A DNA stretch of 64,000 nt, from contig OX638131.1 of the NCBI GenBank assembly GCA_951804985.1, forward strand, positions 60,448,447 through 60,512,446. Reading direction: 5' to 3'. The notes under the pieces were generated by a model. The model saw nothing but the letters and a program-made list of their open reading frames with translations, did not search any database and had not been told where the DNA came from. This DNA is from Dryomyza anilis. Lineage: Eukaryota; Arthropoda; Insecta; Diptera; Dryomyzidae. A program made the position numbers and the translations under genes. Below, piece after piece: positions 37,376-49,009 of the stretch. How positions within the stretch are numbered: the stretch's first letter is position 1; the number at the start of each line of letters is the position of its first letter.

Positions 37376-38677
37376 ATGCCAATAAATGATTTAATAAGTA
37401 GTTTGTCGACAAATCCATATTTTGGTGCTGGTTTTGGTCTCTTTGGAATAGGAGCTGGGGCAGCTATTTTAAGAAAATGTTTGCAAGGTGGAATAATTTT
37501 GTTTCGGCGACACATGATGATCACTCTGGAGGTTCCATGCAGAGACAAGTCGTATCAATGGTTGCTTCAGTGGATTACATTAAAAGGTGCTCGCAATACT
37601 CAACATCTCAGTGTGGAAACTTCGTTTGTGCAGAAGGATTCTGGTCAAATTCGAACGAAATACGATTTTATACCTAGTATTGGAAAACATTTAATGAAAT
37701 ACAGAGGTGTTTGGATTCAAGTGGAACGTACTCGTGAACAACAGACCCTCGACCTTCACATGGGTGTACCATGGGAATCAGTTACAATGACAGCAATCGG
37801 AAGAGATAAAAATCTATATTTTAATATTCTTGAAGAAGCAAGACATTTAGCTTTAGAGGCAACAGAAGGAAAAACCATAATGTATACGGCCATGGGTTCT
37901 GAATGGCGACCGTTCGGACATCCAAGAAAACGACGGCCTTTATCATCTGTTATTCTGGAAAATGGTGTTTCCAAGAAAATAATAAATGATTGCAATGATT
38001 TTATTAATAATTCACAATGGTATTCTGATCGAGGAATTCCTTATAGACGAGGTTACCTGTTGTATGGTCCCCCTGGATGCGGAAAATCTAGCTTTATTAC
38101 AGCCCTCGCGGGGGAGCTCGAATATGGGATATGTTTGTTAAATCTCTCAGAAAGAGGTCTAACGGATGATCGACTTAATCACTTATTAAATGTTGCTCCA
38201 GAGCAGTCTATTATACTTCTTGAAGACATAGATGCAGCATTTGTATCGAGGGAAGAAGTTAACCGTCAAAAATCTGCATATGAAGGTCTTAATCGTGTTA
38301 CATTTAGTGGATTACTTAATTGTTTAGACGGTGTGGCTTCAACTGAAGCTAGAATTGTCTTCATGACAACAAATTATTTTGACCGTTTAGATCCTGCCTT
38401 AATCCGACCTGGACGTGTAGATGTTAAAGAATACGTAGGATACTGTGACGCTTATCAATTAGAGCAAATGTTTAATAGATTTTACAGTAAGGAGAGTAGC
38501 TTACCATCGAACTTCGCGGAACAATTTTCTATAAAAGTGCTATCTTACAATAAATCTGTAAGTCCTGCACAAGTACAAGGTTTCTTTATGCGACATAAAA
38601 TGTCAACTCCTCAAGAAGTGTTATCAAACACCATTCAAATATGGGAGGAGGGTTTGAATTACAATAAAATGTTATAA
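37376..38677 (+). CDS. Bcs1: Mitochondrial chaperone BCS1 (AAA ATPase), intact single exon
   Basis: BCS1 sits in the mitochondrial inner membrane and moves the folded Rieske iron-sulphur protein into complex III. The 433-residue frame is intact and has the usual family length. Residues 15-45 form the glycine-rich membrane segment near the N-terminus, residues 50-200 match the BCS1-specific domain, and the AAA domain follows: Walker [10 protein letters not shown] (231-239), Walker B ILLEDID (280-286), sensor-1 TTN (331-333) and the arginine-finger region RPGRVD (344-349). The ATG at 37376 precedes the membrane segment by a normal distance. No intron is needed. An AATAAA overlaps the last codons (38662) and others follow near 38808. 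It is the only clearly functional host gene here. A hAT element ends 95 bp upstream. Confidence 0.97.
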   Translation: MPINDLISSLSTNPYFGAGFGLFGIGAGAAILRKCLQGGIILFRRHMMITLEVPCRDKSYQWLLQWITLKGARNTQHLSVETSFVQKDSGQIRTKYDFIPSIGKHLMKYRGVWIQVERTREQQTLDLHMGVPWESVTMTAIGRDKNLYFNILEEARHLALEATEGKTIMYTAMGSEWRPFGHPRKRRPLSSVILENGVSKKIINDCNDFINNSQWYSDRGIPYRRGYLLYGPPGCGKSSFITALAGELEYGICLLNLSERGLTDDRLNHLLNVAPEQSIILLEDIDAAFVSREEVNRQKSAYEGLNRVTFSGLLNCLDGVASTEARIVFMTTNYFDRLDPALIRPGRVDVKEYVGYCDAYQLEQMFNRFYSKESSLPSNFAEQFSIKVLSYNKSVSPAQVQGFFMRHKMSTPQEVLSNTIQIWEEGLNYNKML

Positions 38678-38875
38678 AATATTTTCTTAATATTAAAAAA
38701 ATGTACGAATGTAGATAAAGAATGTTTGTTTTATTGTCTAAATTCATACAAAGGAATATTTAAATGAAAATAGCACCTCTTTTAATTAAAGAACAAATGG
38801 TTAAAAAATAAAATATACATTTTTAAGATGAACTTTTTAGTATTTGTGAATATTTAATAGCTATTAAAAAAGTTG

Positions 38876-38950
38876 TAGCGTCGGTAACTCAGAGATCAGT
38901 GCTGCAGCACTGCGAGGCGAAAGGTCCCATGTTCAAATCCCCTCTGGGGC
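38876..38950 (+). repeat. tRNA-like SINE head (plus)
   Basis: GTAACTCAGAGATCAGTGC resembles a Pol III A box and GTTCAAATCC a B box (38931-38940) at tRNA-like spacing. The T-arm does not pair well, so this is not a working tRNA. A related head lies on the minus strand at 40104-40180. Confidence 0.5.
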
Positions 38951-40103
38951 TAATAACATCGTTTCATAGAAGCCATTGTCATATACCACGCTAAGTCTCG
39001 GCAAACCAGGAGAGTAAACATCGCCTGTCTGTGAAACTCTGTTTGAAATTTTGTTCCAAATTTTTCAAAAATGAAGCATCGTTCATTATAATTCATATAT
39101 TGTTAGAAAGTGCGTACTTCCGCACAAAGTGCAAAAAAAGTATAAAAACACATAAAAACTAAAAGGTTAAAAATAGTAGTAATAGTAATACTTTGGGAAA
39201 TAATTAAAAAGATTAACATTCATAAATACATAAAAAGGATTACATAGGAAGACGTATACAGAGAATTTCGTTCAAAAAGGATTCTAGAATAGGAATTCAA
39301 AGGAGTTTAAAAACTAAGATTCAATCTAGAGATGGGCGCGTGCCGTACTCTTTTGGTGTCACGCCCGAAAATCTGAGTTCGTGCGTGCCAGCTGCTGTCG
39401 TGCCCATGCGTGTCATTAAAATTTTTTTTTATAGTTTCTACCTCAATTTTAAAAAGCCCTTACCAGGGTTCGTAAACAACGGTTATTCTTACTTTTTTAA
39501 ATGAAAAAAAATAAACGTGTTATAAAAGGTTAACGCTAATTTTGAGGATGCAGAATCAATTAATTTCGCATGCAGAATTGAAATCTGCAATGATTTTTAT
39601 TTTTTTTATTTTGACGGAAAAAAATCAAAAAATAACGGTTATTTTTTAATTTTTTTGGTTGCTTGCTCAGAAATAAAACTCAAATTTCAATTTTTACTTT
39701 AAAAAATCAAAATTAATTTTTATTTTTTTTTTTGTTCAAGAATAACGATTATTTTTTGATTTATACTTTTTTTACTCAAAAATAAAAATGGAGTGTTGTG
39801 CGCAATTTGTTGTACATCAAAAATAATGTTTTTACAATGAAAAGGCTAGACTCAAATATTAATTTGGGCTATGTTAGTGAACTCTTTCGAAGAATCTCGT
39901 GTGCTGATGGTCAATATTACTAATAATAATAGTTTGTTGGTACATAGTTTGTGTGGGTTATATTTGTACTCAATGTGGTGGGACCTACAATTTATACCGA
40001 ACGGCAGGGTAAGATTTTTTTTTGGGCAATATTTTCTCACGTAGGATTACATGGACTGCCGAAAGGTAGCTTTGTATAGAAAAATATGTCTATATTTGAT
40101 ATT
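38951..40103. other. Low-complexity A/T-rich spacer
   Basis: It contains AATAACGGTTATTTTTT-like stretches repeated between 39470 and 39790. A GC-rich patch (GGGCGCGTGCCG...CGTGCCC, 39332-39410) stands out, but I cannot assign it. No gene was seen. Confidence 0.4.
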
Positions 40104-40180
40104 GACAGTCGCTGCGATCAAACCATGGACTTTTCGGCTCGTAGTCGAATCCACTAACCAATTGAGTCATCGACGCTACA
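40104..40180 (-). repeat. tRNA-like SINE head (minus)
   Basis: On the minus strand it reads GTAGCGTCGATGACTCAATT, then GGTTAGTGG, and about 35 bases later GGTTTGATCG, an A box and a B box. The start AGCGTCG.T.ACTCA matches the plus-strand head at 38876. Confidence 0.5.
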
Positions 40181-40651
40181 GTATTAATCATTATACAAAT
40201 ATATACAGGTACGATCACTCACTCCTTTTTTTCCAATGTTTACTTTAGGTGACACTAGGCAAGTTTTTTGAAGTTTAGATTTAAAGGCAAAACAAAATCG
40301 ACAATTAAAAAATATCATATAAAATTCTATACAAATGAAAATTAAAAATATTTTTTTGAGTTGAAATAGTAAGAAAATAAAAAAAAATCAAGTATGGATT
40401 GAAAATATCGTTAGTACATGACACAGGGCTGCAGTTATAAATTCCACATTATTTGAAAAGGGCCCATAAATTCATTTGTATACAATAATACTATAAATTC
40501 GTAAAAACATTCAACATTGCTAGCTCTTTACCTAAATTGAATTTGCTTTGAATGTCAAAATCAAGCGAATGATAAATCATATTCTTTTTTCATTAAATAA
40601 ATGCAATGCTATTTTTTATTAATCCAAAATAATTTCTAAATTTTGCTTAAA
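40181..40651. other. AT-rich DNA, nothing recognised
   Basis: No open frame, RNA or repeat could be supported. Confidence 0.4.
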
Positions 40652-41964
40652 GGTCCATTCATATCAGACTGCACGTTGCGTATCATGCACGTAGCGTATC
40701 ATGCACGTAGCGTATCATGCACTCAGAGTTGTAAAATATAAACTCCACTTATACATTTATAATAAAACAACAACCCTTTCATTTACTGTCAACATAATTA
40801 CAACAAATGTGTTTTGAATCTTTTGAGACGCTAACAATGTTTTTGGCTCCAAACCGAAGGAAAACAACAGTACCTTCTGGCTTGGTCAATTGGAAAACAA
40901 CCGTACCTTCTTGCTTTGTCAATTGATAAACAATGCATCTATAGAATCCGTTGCCTTACATTGTCTTCGTTTTCATCAAGGGCAATTTGACTGGGATTCG
41001 CTACATTTATGGAAACCAAAGTGCCTCTTCCTGCTGCTCGCCCCCATGCCGGTAGACTACTACAAATCGTCAACCTAGCACAGTGTACTGACTTTCCACA
41101 ATGTTATGTACTTATGTACTTCTCTAATAGGTTTAAAAGTGTTTAATTGAAATCATTTAATTGAAAGCCTGGCGCTTTCCGATGAAATTTTACAACATTT
41201 CGCGGTCAAGCAAGTCGTCAGTCTAGCACGTCTCGACAAGTTTCAGGGTGGTGTTACTAACTTGTCTGGCACCTGTACAAATACATCATTTTAGATTACA
41301 AATCTTAGCAGCAGGATAATTGTAGATTTAATAATATACTAAGCATTAATTGAATAAATATGCCATTTAAAAAATGTCTTCGGTATATTTATTATTATCG
41401 TATAATTATAAAATGTTGAAAATATTCAACTACTGGAGAACAGTTTCATGCGCGTAATTACATCAGCGACAGTCTTCTTCATTTCACAGCATCCGCTACA
41501 TCGCTGTGGCAGTGCCAACAACGCTCCATTTTATGAACATCAGACGCATCAATTTGGAGACCAGCTTTCCCGCGAGAACACCGCGGATAATATTTTCCCG
41601 AAACAATTTAATCTTTCTGAGTTTCGCGTGTTTGTTGATATTGCTCAAGATTGATTATTTAATTTGATTTAAATATTTGACGTTTACCAAAATGGGTAGT
41701 CTTGTTAAAAAAAAAATAATTAAAAAATACTACAATCTCAAAATTTTGTAATAAAAACAAGAAAAAGCAGTCAATATTTTATAATTCTACAACAATGCAT
41801 GCGGCAGGCTCCTGCAAAACTATTTTGCATGATACGATACGTGCATGAACGGGACCCAAAACGCATGATATGAACACTCTCATATAAAATGTACTGAAGA
41901 ATATTTGTCGTGCATGATACGCTACGTGCATGATACGCAACGTGCTGTCTGATATGAATGAACC
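40652..41964. mobile_element. TIR DNA element A (1313 bp) with repeated subterminal motif
   Basis: The ends are inverted repeats of about 55 bp with two mismatches, beginning GGT(C/T)CATTCATATCAGAC. A 16-bp motif, GCACGTAGCGTATCAT or GCACGTTGCGTATCAT, is repeated three times at the left end and twice, inverted, at the right end, with another relative at 41833. TTAAA flanks both sides (40647-40651 and 41965-41969); it could be a 5-bp target duplication or a TTAA one plus chance. Two frames of 62 and 68 codons inside are not recognisable transposase. Confidence 0.88.
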
Positions 41965-41969
41965 TTAAA

Positions 41970-42600
41970 AATGTTCGACTTAAAATTGTTTTTTTTTAAC
42001 ATTTTAGTAGGAGGAATTGGGGCATAGTGGGACTAATGTGGGAAATCGCAACTCTTCATGTATTTATGTTGTTGATATTTTTCAAATATTCTCTATGGAG
42101 TTCTTTTTTATGATTTAAATTACGTGAATAACTTGAATTAATACTAGCAATTTGTTGGTATTTGGTACAATTTTCCAAAAAAAAAAATATAATATAATAT
42201 AAAATCGGCCAAAATGCAATGCAAAGAAAAAGTAATCATCTACAGCGCAAAATACAATATTGAATTAAAATGCCACAATTAACACATCTATCGAACAGAA
42301 AAAATTGTAATAAAGGTGTAAATCAATAAATTAATTTACTTTATTTAATTCAAAATTGCTTCAGAAAAACATTAAGTTTTGATTTCAATCCTATAAAAAA
42401 TATGTTGTTTGGGTAAGGGTTGATTGTCCAAACAAATTTGTTTTCTGCGCCCCACTAACGTGGAACCTGATGGGTGTACATACTTCGGGCAGGCCTATGT
42501 TAATATATAATTCTGTCTGAACGTTGTGACATTTAATAAAAAATTGAACATTTCAAAATTTTCGTTTTGAAGGAAAATATCTAAACAAAAACATTGGTTG
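41970..42600. other. AT-rich DNA, nothing recognised
   Basis: Two small GC-richer patches (GGGGCATAGTGGGACTAATG at about 42020 and GCGCCCCACTAACGTGG at about 42448) look loosely inverted, but the match is too weak to call. Confidence 0.35.
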
Positions 42601-42917
42601 CATTCAGCGACCTCAGCAGTTGCGAAACTGCTCAGTAACTAATCGCTCACTGTTACTGTTTGCACCTCTATATCAACTGTCAATTTATAAATTAATTTAT
42701 TATTAATATTTTATTAAAGTTACATATAACTCTTTTATTGATTGAAAACATATTTTCCAATCTAATTCCATTTTTGTTTTTAAATATTTGAGTTAAAATG
42801 TCATCGAATGTCATCGATAACAAAGGCATTTTATTCTGGAAAAAATTGCGACCGCTCACTAAACTGAGGGTAGCTCAAATTGCTCAACAGCTCCACAACT
42901 GCTGAGGTCGCTGAATG
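42601..42917. mobile_element. MITE B (317 bp)
   Basis: Inverted ends CATTCAGCGACCTCAGCAGT then TG are perfect over 22 bp and continue with partial matches. There is no coding capacity. The target duplication is not resolved. Confidence 0.85.
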
Positions 42918-42956
42918 TAGCCGTTGTTGATGCGTAGCCTAACGGAGATAGCAGTG

Positions 42957-44661
42957 CACACTGGGCCGGATTGTAGGAAAAGCTGGCTAAAAATCATTTT
43001 TCAGAATTACCTGGAAGTAACCAGTATTGGTTTTATTTGAAAGATAATACATCGGACTATAACCACCAATATTTTGTTTTTACTTGACACATTGATTTAT
43101 ATAAGAAATTGACGTCTATTTACAGTGTTTTTAAATTAAAAAAAAAAAACTCGTATGTAGTATTGTTGAAAATATAACTATAAAAGCCTGAAGTACATAC
43201 TGACCTGGATTCAAAGGTTAGCTTACCAAACTCCATGATTTTCTTGTTTAGTCAGATATAATATTAAAATGTTACTCTGATTAATTTAAGCCTGACTATC
43301 CTGCAAAGTGGTTCCTCATTCAAATAATACAACATGAACTTTACATAGACTTTTAAAAATGTATAAAAATGTATAAAAAGTAATTTTCTCAAAAAGTAGA
43401 TAGGAGTATTCTCAGTTCGTTTAAAATAAATTATCGCCCGCTACCCCCCGCTTCATGATTACGATCAGATTTTTACGGACAAGTTCAAAAATTATTTTTT
43501 TTTAAATTGAATTTTTGAATTTATTTTAACCAAAATATCAAGATACATCATATTTGTAAGGTCAGTATGTAGTATATTAAAATGAAAAATATAAATTATA
43601 TTATTTATTTTAAAATTCAAAATGGCGGCATATATGTCGTAATATATGGCGGAGAAAATTAAAAACAATGAACTATTTATGGGTAAAAGTTAGATATGAG
43701 GAATATTAGTAGCCAAATAAATATACCTATTTTTAATTTTGATTGTATTATAATATTTACAGATAATGACCAAATATAAAAAAAATCAGAACTGGCTCGT
43801 TTGGTCTGTATGCTTGAATGTTGTACATGGACTTATTCTTGTAGCATAAATACTAGGAAGTGGTTTTACATTATTATGATCATAATGCAAATTAAACAAA
43901 GTTCTCTTTGAGAATACTGTGACATATCATTGTGATTTTAAAAAAAGTAATTTAGTGAGTGTTGAAAAAAATGGCTACTACTTAAAAGAATTGAAATTTT
44001 TGATGAAATGCGTGAAGTCGGTGGGAGTCCAAAAGTAAACAGCGACAACATGTTCAAGAATTCATTGCGGGACGAATAAATTTACTAGATCCAAATTGAT
44101 AACTTAGTTCCGAAAATCAACTCAGTATCCAAAAAATCCACAAACACAATGTTTTACGAATATACAAAGATTTATGGACCCCATATTAGATCCGCTATTT
44201 TGAATTTTAAAATTCTATTGCACAGTCTTCTTTTGCAGATATAAATGTTTCTTAAGATTTAAGAACGCCGTTTTGGATCCGCCATTTTGAATTTCAAAAT
44301 TTTGATTCCAAATTTGTAATCTCTGGCATCAAAAAACCCTTTGCACAATGTTCTTTTTCAGATATAAAGGTTTTTAAAGATTTAAGGACGCCATTTTGGA
44401 TCCGCCATTTTGAATTTAAAATTTTGATTTCAAATTCGAAATAATTGGCCTCAAAAACCCCCTTACACAATGTTCTTCTGCAGATATAAATGTTTTTTTA
44501 AGATTTTAGGACGCCATTTTGGATCCGCCATTTTGAATTTCGAAATTTTTATATCAAATATGTAATCAGGCAGTTTAACAATGTCATTGTGTCAGGTATT
44601 TTTTAAATCGGACCTATGCTTGATTTTTGGTCAGCTTATATTCTGATCCGGCCCAGTGTGG
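42957..44661. mobile_element. TIR DNA element C (about 1.7 kb)
   Basis: Imperfect inverted ends of about 40 bp start CACACTGGGCCGGAT. The interior lacks coding frames, carries TTCAAAATGGCGG motifs and contains a 123-bp tandem repeat near the right end. No clear target duplication was found. Confidence 0.75.
44189..44560 (+). repeat. 123-bp tandem repeat inside element C
   Basis: GGATCCGCCATTTTGAATTT starts copies at 44275, 44398 and 44521 (period 123), with a shortened first copy from about 44189. Each copy includes GCAGATATAAATGTTTT-like and TTTAAGGACGCCATTTT-like blocks. Confidence 0.9.
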
Positions 44662-44825
44662 ATTGGTATTAGAGAGCTTGAAACATACAAGCTTACAAAA
44701 AAAACACGTCTACCACATTTTGGCTAGTGGCATCGATTTCCTGCAGCTGGATGACATAGAACGAAAAACTATGTGAGAATCCTTTTTTTATACTTATTTT
44801 GTAGGAATAAGTCAATATGTAAAAG

Positions 44826-44904
44826 GGTAGCATGAAAGTTAGGCATATAAAGTTAGACATATGAAGTTAGAAATATGAAGTTAGGCACCAGCCGGCGAAC
44901 AGCT
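44826..44904 (+). repeat. Left terminal inverted repeat with 14-bp subterminal repeats
   Basis: AAGTTAG recurs four times at 14-bp spacing right after the terminus. The mirror region is 52022-52084. Confidence 0.85.
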
Positions 44905-44992
44905 GTTTTTTACTATTGTGAACGTACATTATTTTTTGTAATCATCATGCATAGCAAATACTAGTCAGATTTTTTAATTGCATCGGATAATT

Positions 44993-45578
44993 ATGTTGCA
45001 TGAAATTTTGAGCACCACCAAAGCCGTGAAGGAGCTGCTACAGGCACACTCGTTGCAAGAATTGCAGGTGAATACGTTCTTGAAATATTGAAGCGATACG
45101 GCAAGAGCTTTTTAATATATAAAAAGTGGTTAAATTAACACTAACATACTTTATTTCTATTGCTGTTATTTTCTCCAGCTCTCAGCCAACGAACCAGAAC
45201 AACTACTTCCAGAAATTGAGCATGAGAGTGGGTAAACGAGACGTGTCTGTGGTGGTGTGTGGGCAAGGAGAACGCTGCGCTAACACAGTCGACGTCGTCT
45301 GCAAGATGTCGGCGCAGGCAATAACAAATACAGGCGACCTAAAGAAAATGCAAGTGGTCGAACGTATGGCGGATGCGTCAACGTCTAGTGTCAAGGAGAA
45401 CATGAACCTGGGTAATGAGATCAATATAATGACGGATAAAAATGTGGAGGTAAAATGCACCATTTTTTATTTAATTTCATTATAAAATATTTTATAACAA
45501 TTTAAATCCTTTGTCAATATTTTTTCATAGAAAACAAAAGGTATCCCGGAATTGGAAGCCCAGACACTTACATTTTAG
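44993..45578 (+). pseudogene. Captured spliced gene fragment 1, identity unknown
   Basis: Exon a (44993-45067, 25 codons, MLHEILSTTKAVKELLQAHS...) ends at CAG|GTGAAT. The acceptor TTCTCCAG at 45178 opens exon b in phase (LSANEPEQLLPEIEHESG) to a stop at 45233. A second frame then stays open to GAG|GTAAAA (45449), and the acceptor TTTTCATAG leads to exon c (45531), which ends in a natural-looking TAG at 45576-45578. One frameshift inside exon b makes it a pseudogene or changes its ending. I do not recognise the protein. Confidence 0.5.
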
Positions 45579-45797
45579 TGTAGGATATAATTAAAACAAA
45601 CCCAATGGTAGATCATTTGTCTCTAAATTTGAAGAGTAAGTAATTTGTCGGCAATGTAGTGTTATTCAATTATATTCAATTTAGCAAATTATTCGAGTAT
45701 CAAATTTGAATTAAATTGAATGACAGCTAACTGAACTCTCGAAACATAAATAATTAATTAATCCAACAATTAAGTTTAGTCTTCAAATTTAGACAAA

Positions 45798-46488
45798 ATG
45801 GCACACACGAGGCGGCGATGCCTCAATCAAAAACTACCACAGCCACTTGCTAAAACACACGACATGTCGCGCAATCGATTGCAGCGGCTGGGTTCAAAAC
45901 CCGATGATCTGTCATCGCCCATACATTGCACAGAGGCGAAATTCTCTGCAGAAGATGCCGGACACGAACTGACGAGTCCCAAGAAACTAAAACACAACCA
46001 TCAATCAATGGGAAGATGATACCGCACACATGGCGGCGACTGCTATATCATCTACCTAGCAGACGACTGGTGCCCCAAAACAACGCGCACCACACCGACA
46101 ACAAAAGAAAGTACTGCAAATGTTTCGAGTGCTATCACTGGTAACGCCAATGTCACAAAGACTGCTAGCGATCTAAACACAAAACTGCTCAAATGGGATA
46201 CAAAGTTTATTTATTCATTGGATCCCCAAGGTTTTTATAATAAATTCATAAATACATAAATAAGTAGATACATACGCTTTCAGATTTCGAATCGCATGAC
46301 TCGTCCTATTCGGACAACGATCACAGACGGGGTGAGCGACTCAAGGTGTCGCAAAAAAGACAATTTCTACTTTTATTTGACGCAGTAGCATGGATTCGGA
46401 GGTTGACGATAGCAGCGGTTTGAGTCGTGTGATTTTGCAGGACAAAAGAATGAGCAGCAACAAGCAGCAGGAAACAAAAAAGACAAAG
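45798..46488 (+). pseudogene. Captured gene fragment 2, identity unknown
   Basis: Sequence of coding-like composition is open in changing frames from ATG 45798 (73 codons, basic and proline-rich) to about 46200. An acceptor CTTTCAG at 46283 begins an exon-like piece rich in D, S, K and Q that ends AAG|GTGAGT at 46488. No family was recognised. The frames are broken several times. Confidence 0.4.
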
Positions 46489-47254
46489 GTGAGTTGGGAC
46501 CGGCTGAATTTTTGAATAACAGCGGGATGTCTTATCGGTTAGATGCACGTACATACATTATTATATGATTAATGTGAGTGTGTTAAAATGTATTAAATTT
46601 CAAGCTTCTTAGATTCTTTTAAATTTTTTGAGGCATTTATTGATATATAAGTAATTTTTATAATTTATTAATTTGTTCATTTATACATTTATTTGTTCAT
46701 TTTTTATTATGTTTATTTGTTCATTTATGCATTTATTCATTCATTTATTAATTAATTAATTTCTTTAATTATTCATTTGTTCAATTATTCATTTTATTCA
46801 ACGCACACATCGAGAACGCTGTCGGCCAACCGATCTTTAATAATAGGTAAAATTAGGAATCTGAAATGATAAACTTGTTTGGAATATTTTTATTATATGT
46901 AACAAAAATCGTTTATTCCAAACAGAAAAGATCAAGTTATTAAAGAATTTAAATCACTATAATTTATCTCTTATTTGCTATCAATAAAATGTCTTCAATA
47001 TTTTTCATTTGCATTATAACAATACAGCTTAATTTTATGTATATGAATGTATTTTGACAGAGTAATGGAAAATTAACACAGTAATTTCTGTTTTAAGAGA
47101 ACATATTTCCACTCAATATTTCTTCTTCAGACAAATATTTACCTTATTCGAAACTAAAAATAGACAATTGTTTCAATTAATAGATATGCTAAACATTGCG
47201 GTGGAGCATATTTTTTTGTGTATATTATATTAGGCCATCCTGACTCTATACATT
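46489..47254. other. AT-rich spacer or intron inside the TIR element
   Basis: TTTATTCATTTGTTCATT-type low-complexity sequence around 46620-46800; nothing else recognised. It could be the first intron of the importin copy. Confidence 0.4.
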
Positions 47255-48806
47255 TTGAAATTTATCAAGCAAAAGCGTCGGCGACGAAACGAAGGCACAG
47301 TTGAATTGCGTAAAAACAAACGCGAGGAGACAATTCTTAAACGCCGCAATGTTCCCTACGTTGATTCGAACACAGATGAGGATGATCAAATTTCCAACTC
47401 AATTAACTTGAAGAAATTAGCCGAAGCTGCTGCAAATGCGTCGAGCAGCAGCTGGCCGCCGTGCATGCAGCACGTAAATTGCTGTCGTCGGACAAGAATC
47501 CGCCTATAAATAATTTAATCAGAAGTGACATACTCACAATATTGGTGAAGTGCTTGAAGCAACATGACCACATCATGCTACAATTTGAAGCAGTATGGGC
47601 TTTGACCAACATTGCATCGAGCACATCGGATAAAACTAATCAGGTAAATCATTTGCTTGTATGTAATTCAGTGCCATCATATTTAATGTGTGCTGTGTCA
47701 AATGTGTGCCTGCTCCAAATGTATGTGAACAGGCTGTATGGGCTCTGGGAAACATTATTGGCGATGAACCAGAACTGAAAGACTTTGTCATCAAACATGG
47801 CGTTGTGCAGCCACTATTGTCGTTCATTAAGCTCGACATTCCCATCTCGTTTTTGCGTAATGTCACCTGGGTGATTGTAAATTTGTGTCGCAACAAGGAT
47901 CTACCTCCACCAGCGGCGACCATACTGGAGATACTGCCTGCACTCAACATTTTAATACATCACACCGACACAAATATACTCGTGGAAACCGTCTGGGCCA
48001 TCAGCTATCTCACTGATGGCGGCAATGATCAGATTCAAATGGTGATCGACAGCGGTGTAGTGCCAAAACTGATTCCATTGCTGGGACATGCAGAGGTCAA
48101 GGTGCAAACGGCAGCACTGCGTGCCGTCGGTAATATTGTCACCGGATCCGATGAACAGACACAAGTTGTGCTGAATTTCGATACACTGTCGAATTTCCCG
48201 GCACTTTTGTCACACACAAAGGAGAAGATCCGCAAGGAGGCTGTATGGTTCCTGTCCAACATTACGGCAGACAATCAATCACAGGTGCAAGCTGTCATAA
48301 ATGTTAGACTTTTGCCGAATATCATCGAGAACCTGAGCAAAGGTTAATTCCAAACGCAAAAGGAGGCCGCTTGGGCCATTAGTAATTTAACTATTAGTGG
48401 CAATCGCGATCAAGTATTTACGCTCATCAAGGAAGGCATAATACCGCCATTCTGTGATTTACTATCCTGCCAGGATACTCAAGTCATCAACGTTGTACTC
48501 GACGGTCTGAATAATATGCTCAAAATGGCTGAGTCATGTGCAGGAACTCGCCAATCTTATAGAAGAGTGCGATGGTCTGGAAAAAATTGAGCGATTACAA
48601 AATCACGAAAATGTCGAAATCTATAAATTGGCATATGAAATTATCGATTTCTCAGATGAGGTATGTCATGTTTTATTGGGTCCCTTTTTGGTTGCTTATA
48701 TATTTTTTAATTTCAGACCGAACAAGCAAACTTGGCACCCACAACCGATGGCAATCAATTCTAGTTTGAACCCAATGCTGAGAAGCTGAACTCCTTCAAC
48801 TTTTAA
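47255..48806 (+). pseudogene. Kap-alpha3: Importin-alpha3 (karyopherin alpha3) pseudogene, intron-bearing
   Basis: Importin-alpha binds nuclear localisation signals and, through its N-terminal IBB domain, importin-beta. The IBB is clear (KQKRRRRNEGTVELRKNKRE and ILKRRNVPYVDSNTDEDD), followed by armadillo repeats ([69 protein letters not shown]) and the natural C-terminus NSFNF. Breaks: a frameshift near 47440, a damaged or intron-like patch at 47643-47718, TAA at 48345-48347, a frameshift near 48530 and TAG at 48762-48764. A 56-bp intron with GTATGT and TTTCAG (48661-48716) shows that it was copied from DNA, not from mRNA. The sequence upstream of the IBB is not the usual N-terminus. Confidence 0.92.
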
Positions 48807-48933
48807 CAACATAACCCGCCTAGCTCAAAACATATTACGACGGGTTCAGCGACGCAGGCAGATGCGTAATGTATCAAAAACAAATAACACACCATTGAGT
48901 CCATGATAAAATAATAATTATTATTATTATTAT

Positions 48934-49009
<76 letters not shown>

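Noticed and set aside
38876..38950. Working tRNA gene
   Set aside because: A- and B-box-like motifs are present, but the T-arm does not pair and the acceptor stem is not convincing.
44189..44560. Regulatory cluster based on repeated GCCATTTTG motifs
   Set aside because: The motif copies are explained by a simple 123-bp tandem repeat within a TIR element.
47255..48806. Functional importin-alpha3 gene
   Set aside because: At least two frameshifts, a damaged patch and two in-frame stops. Introns cannot remove all of these.
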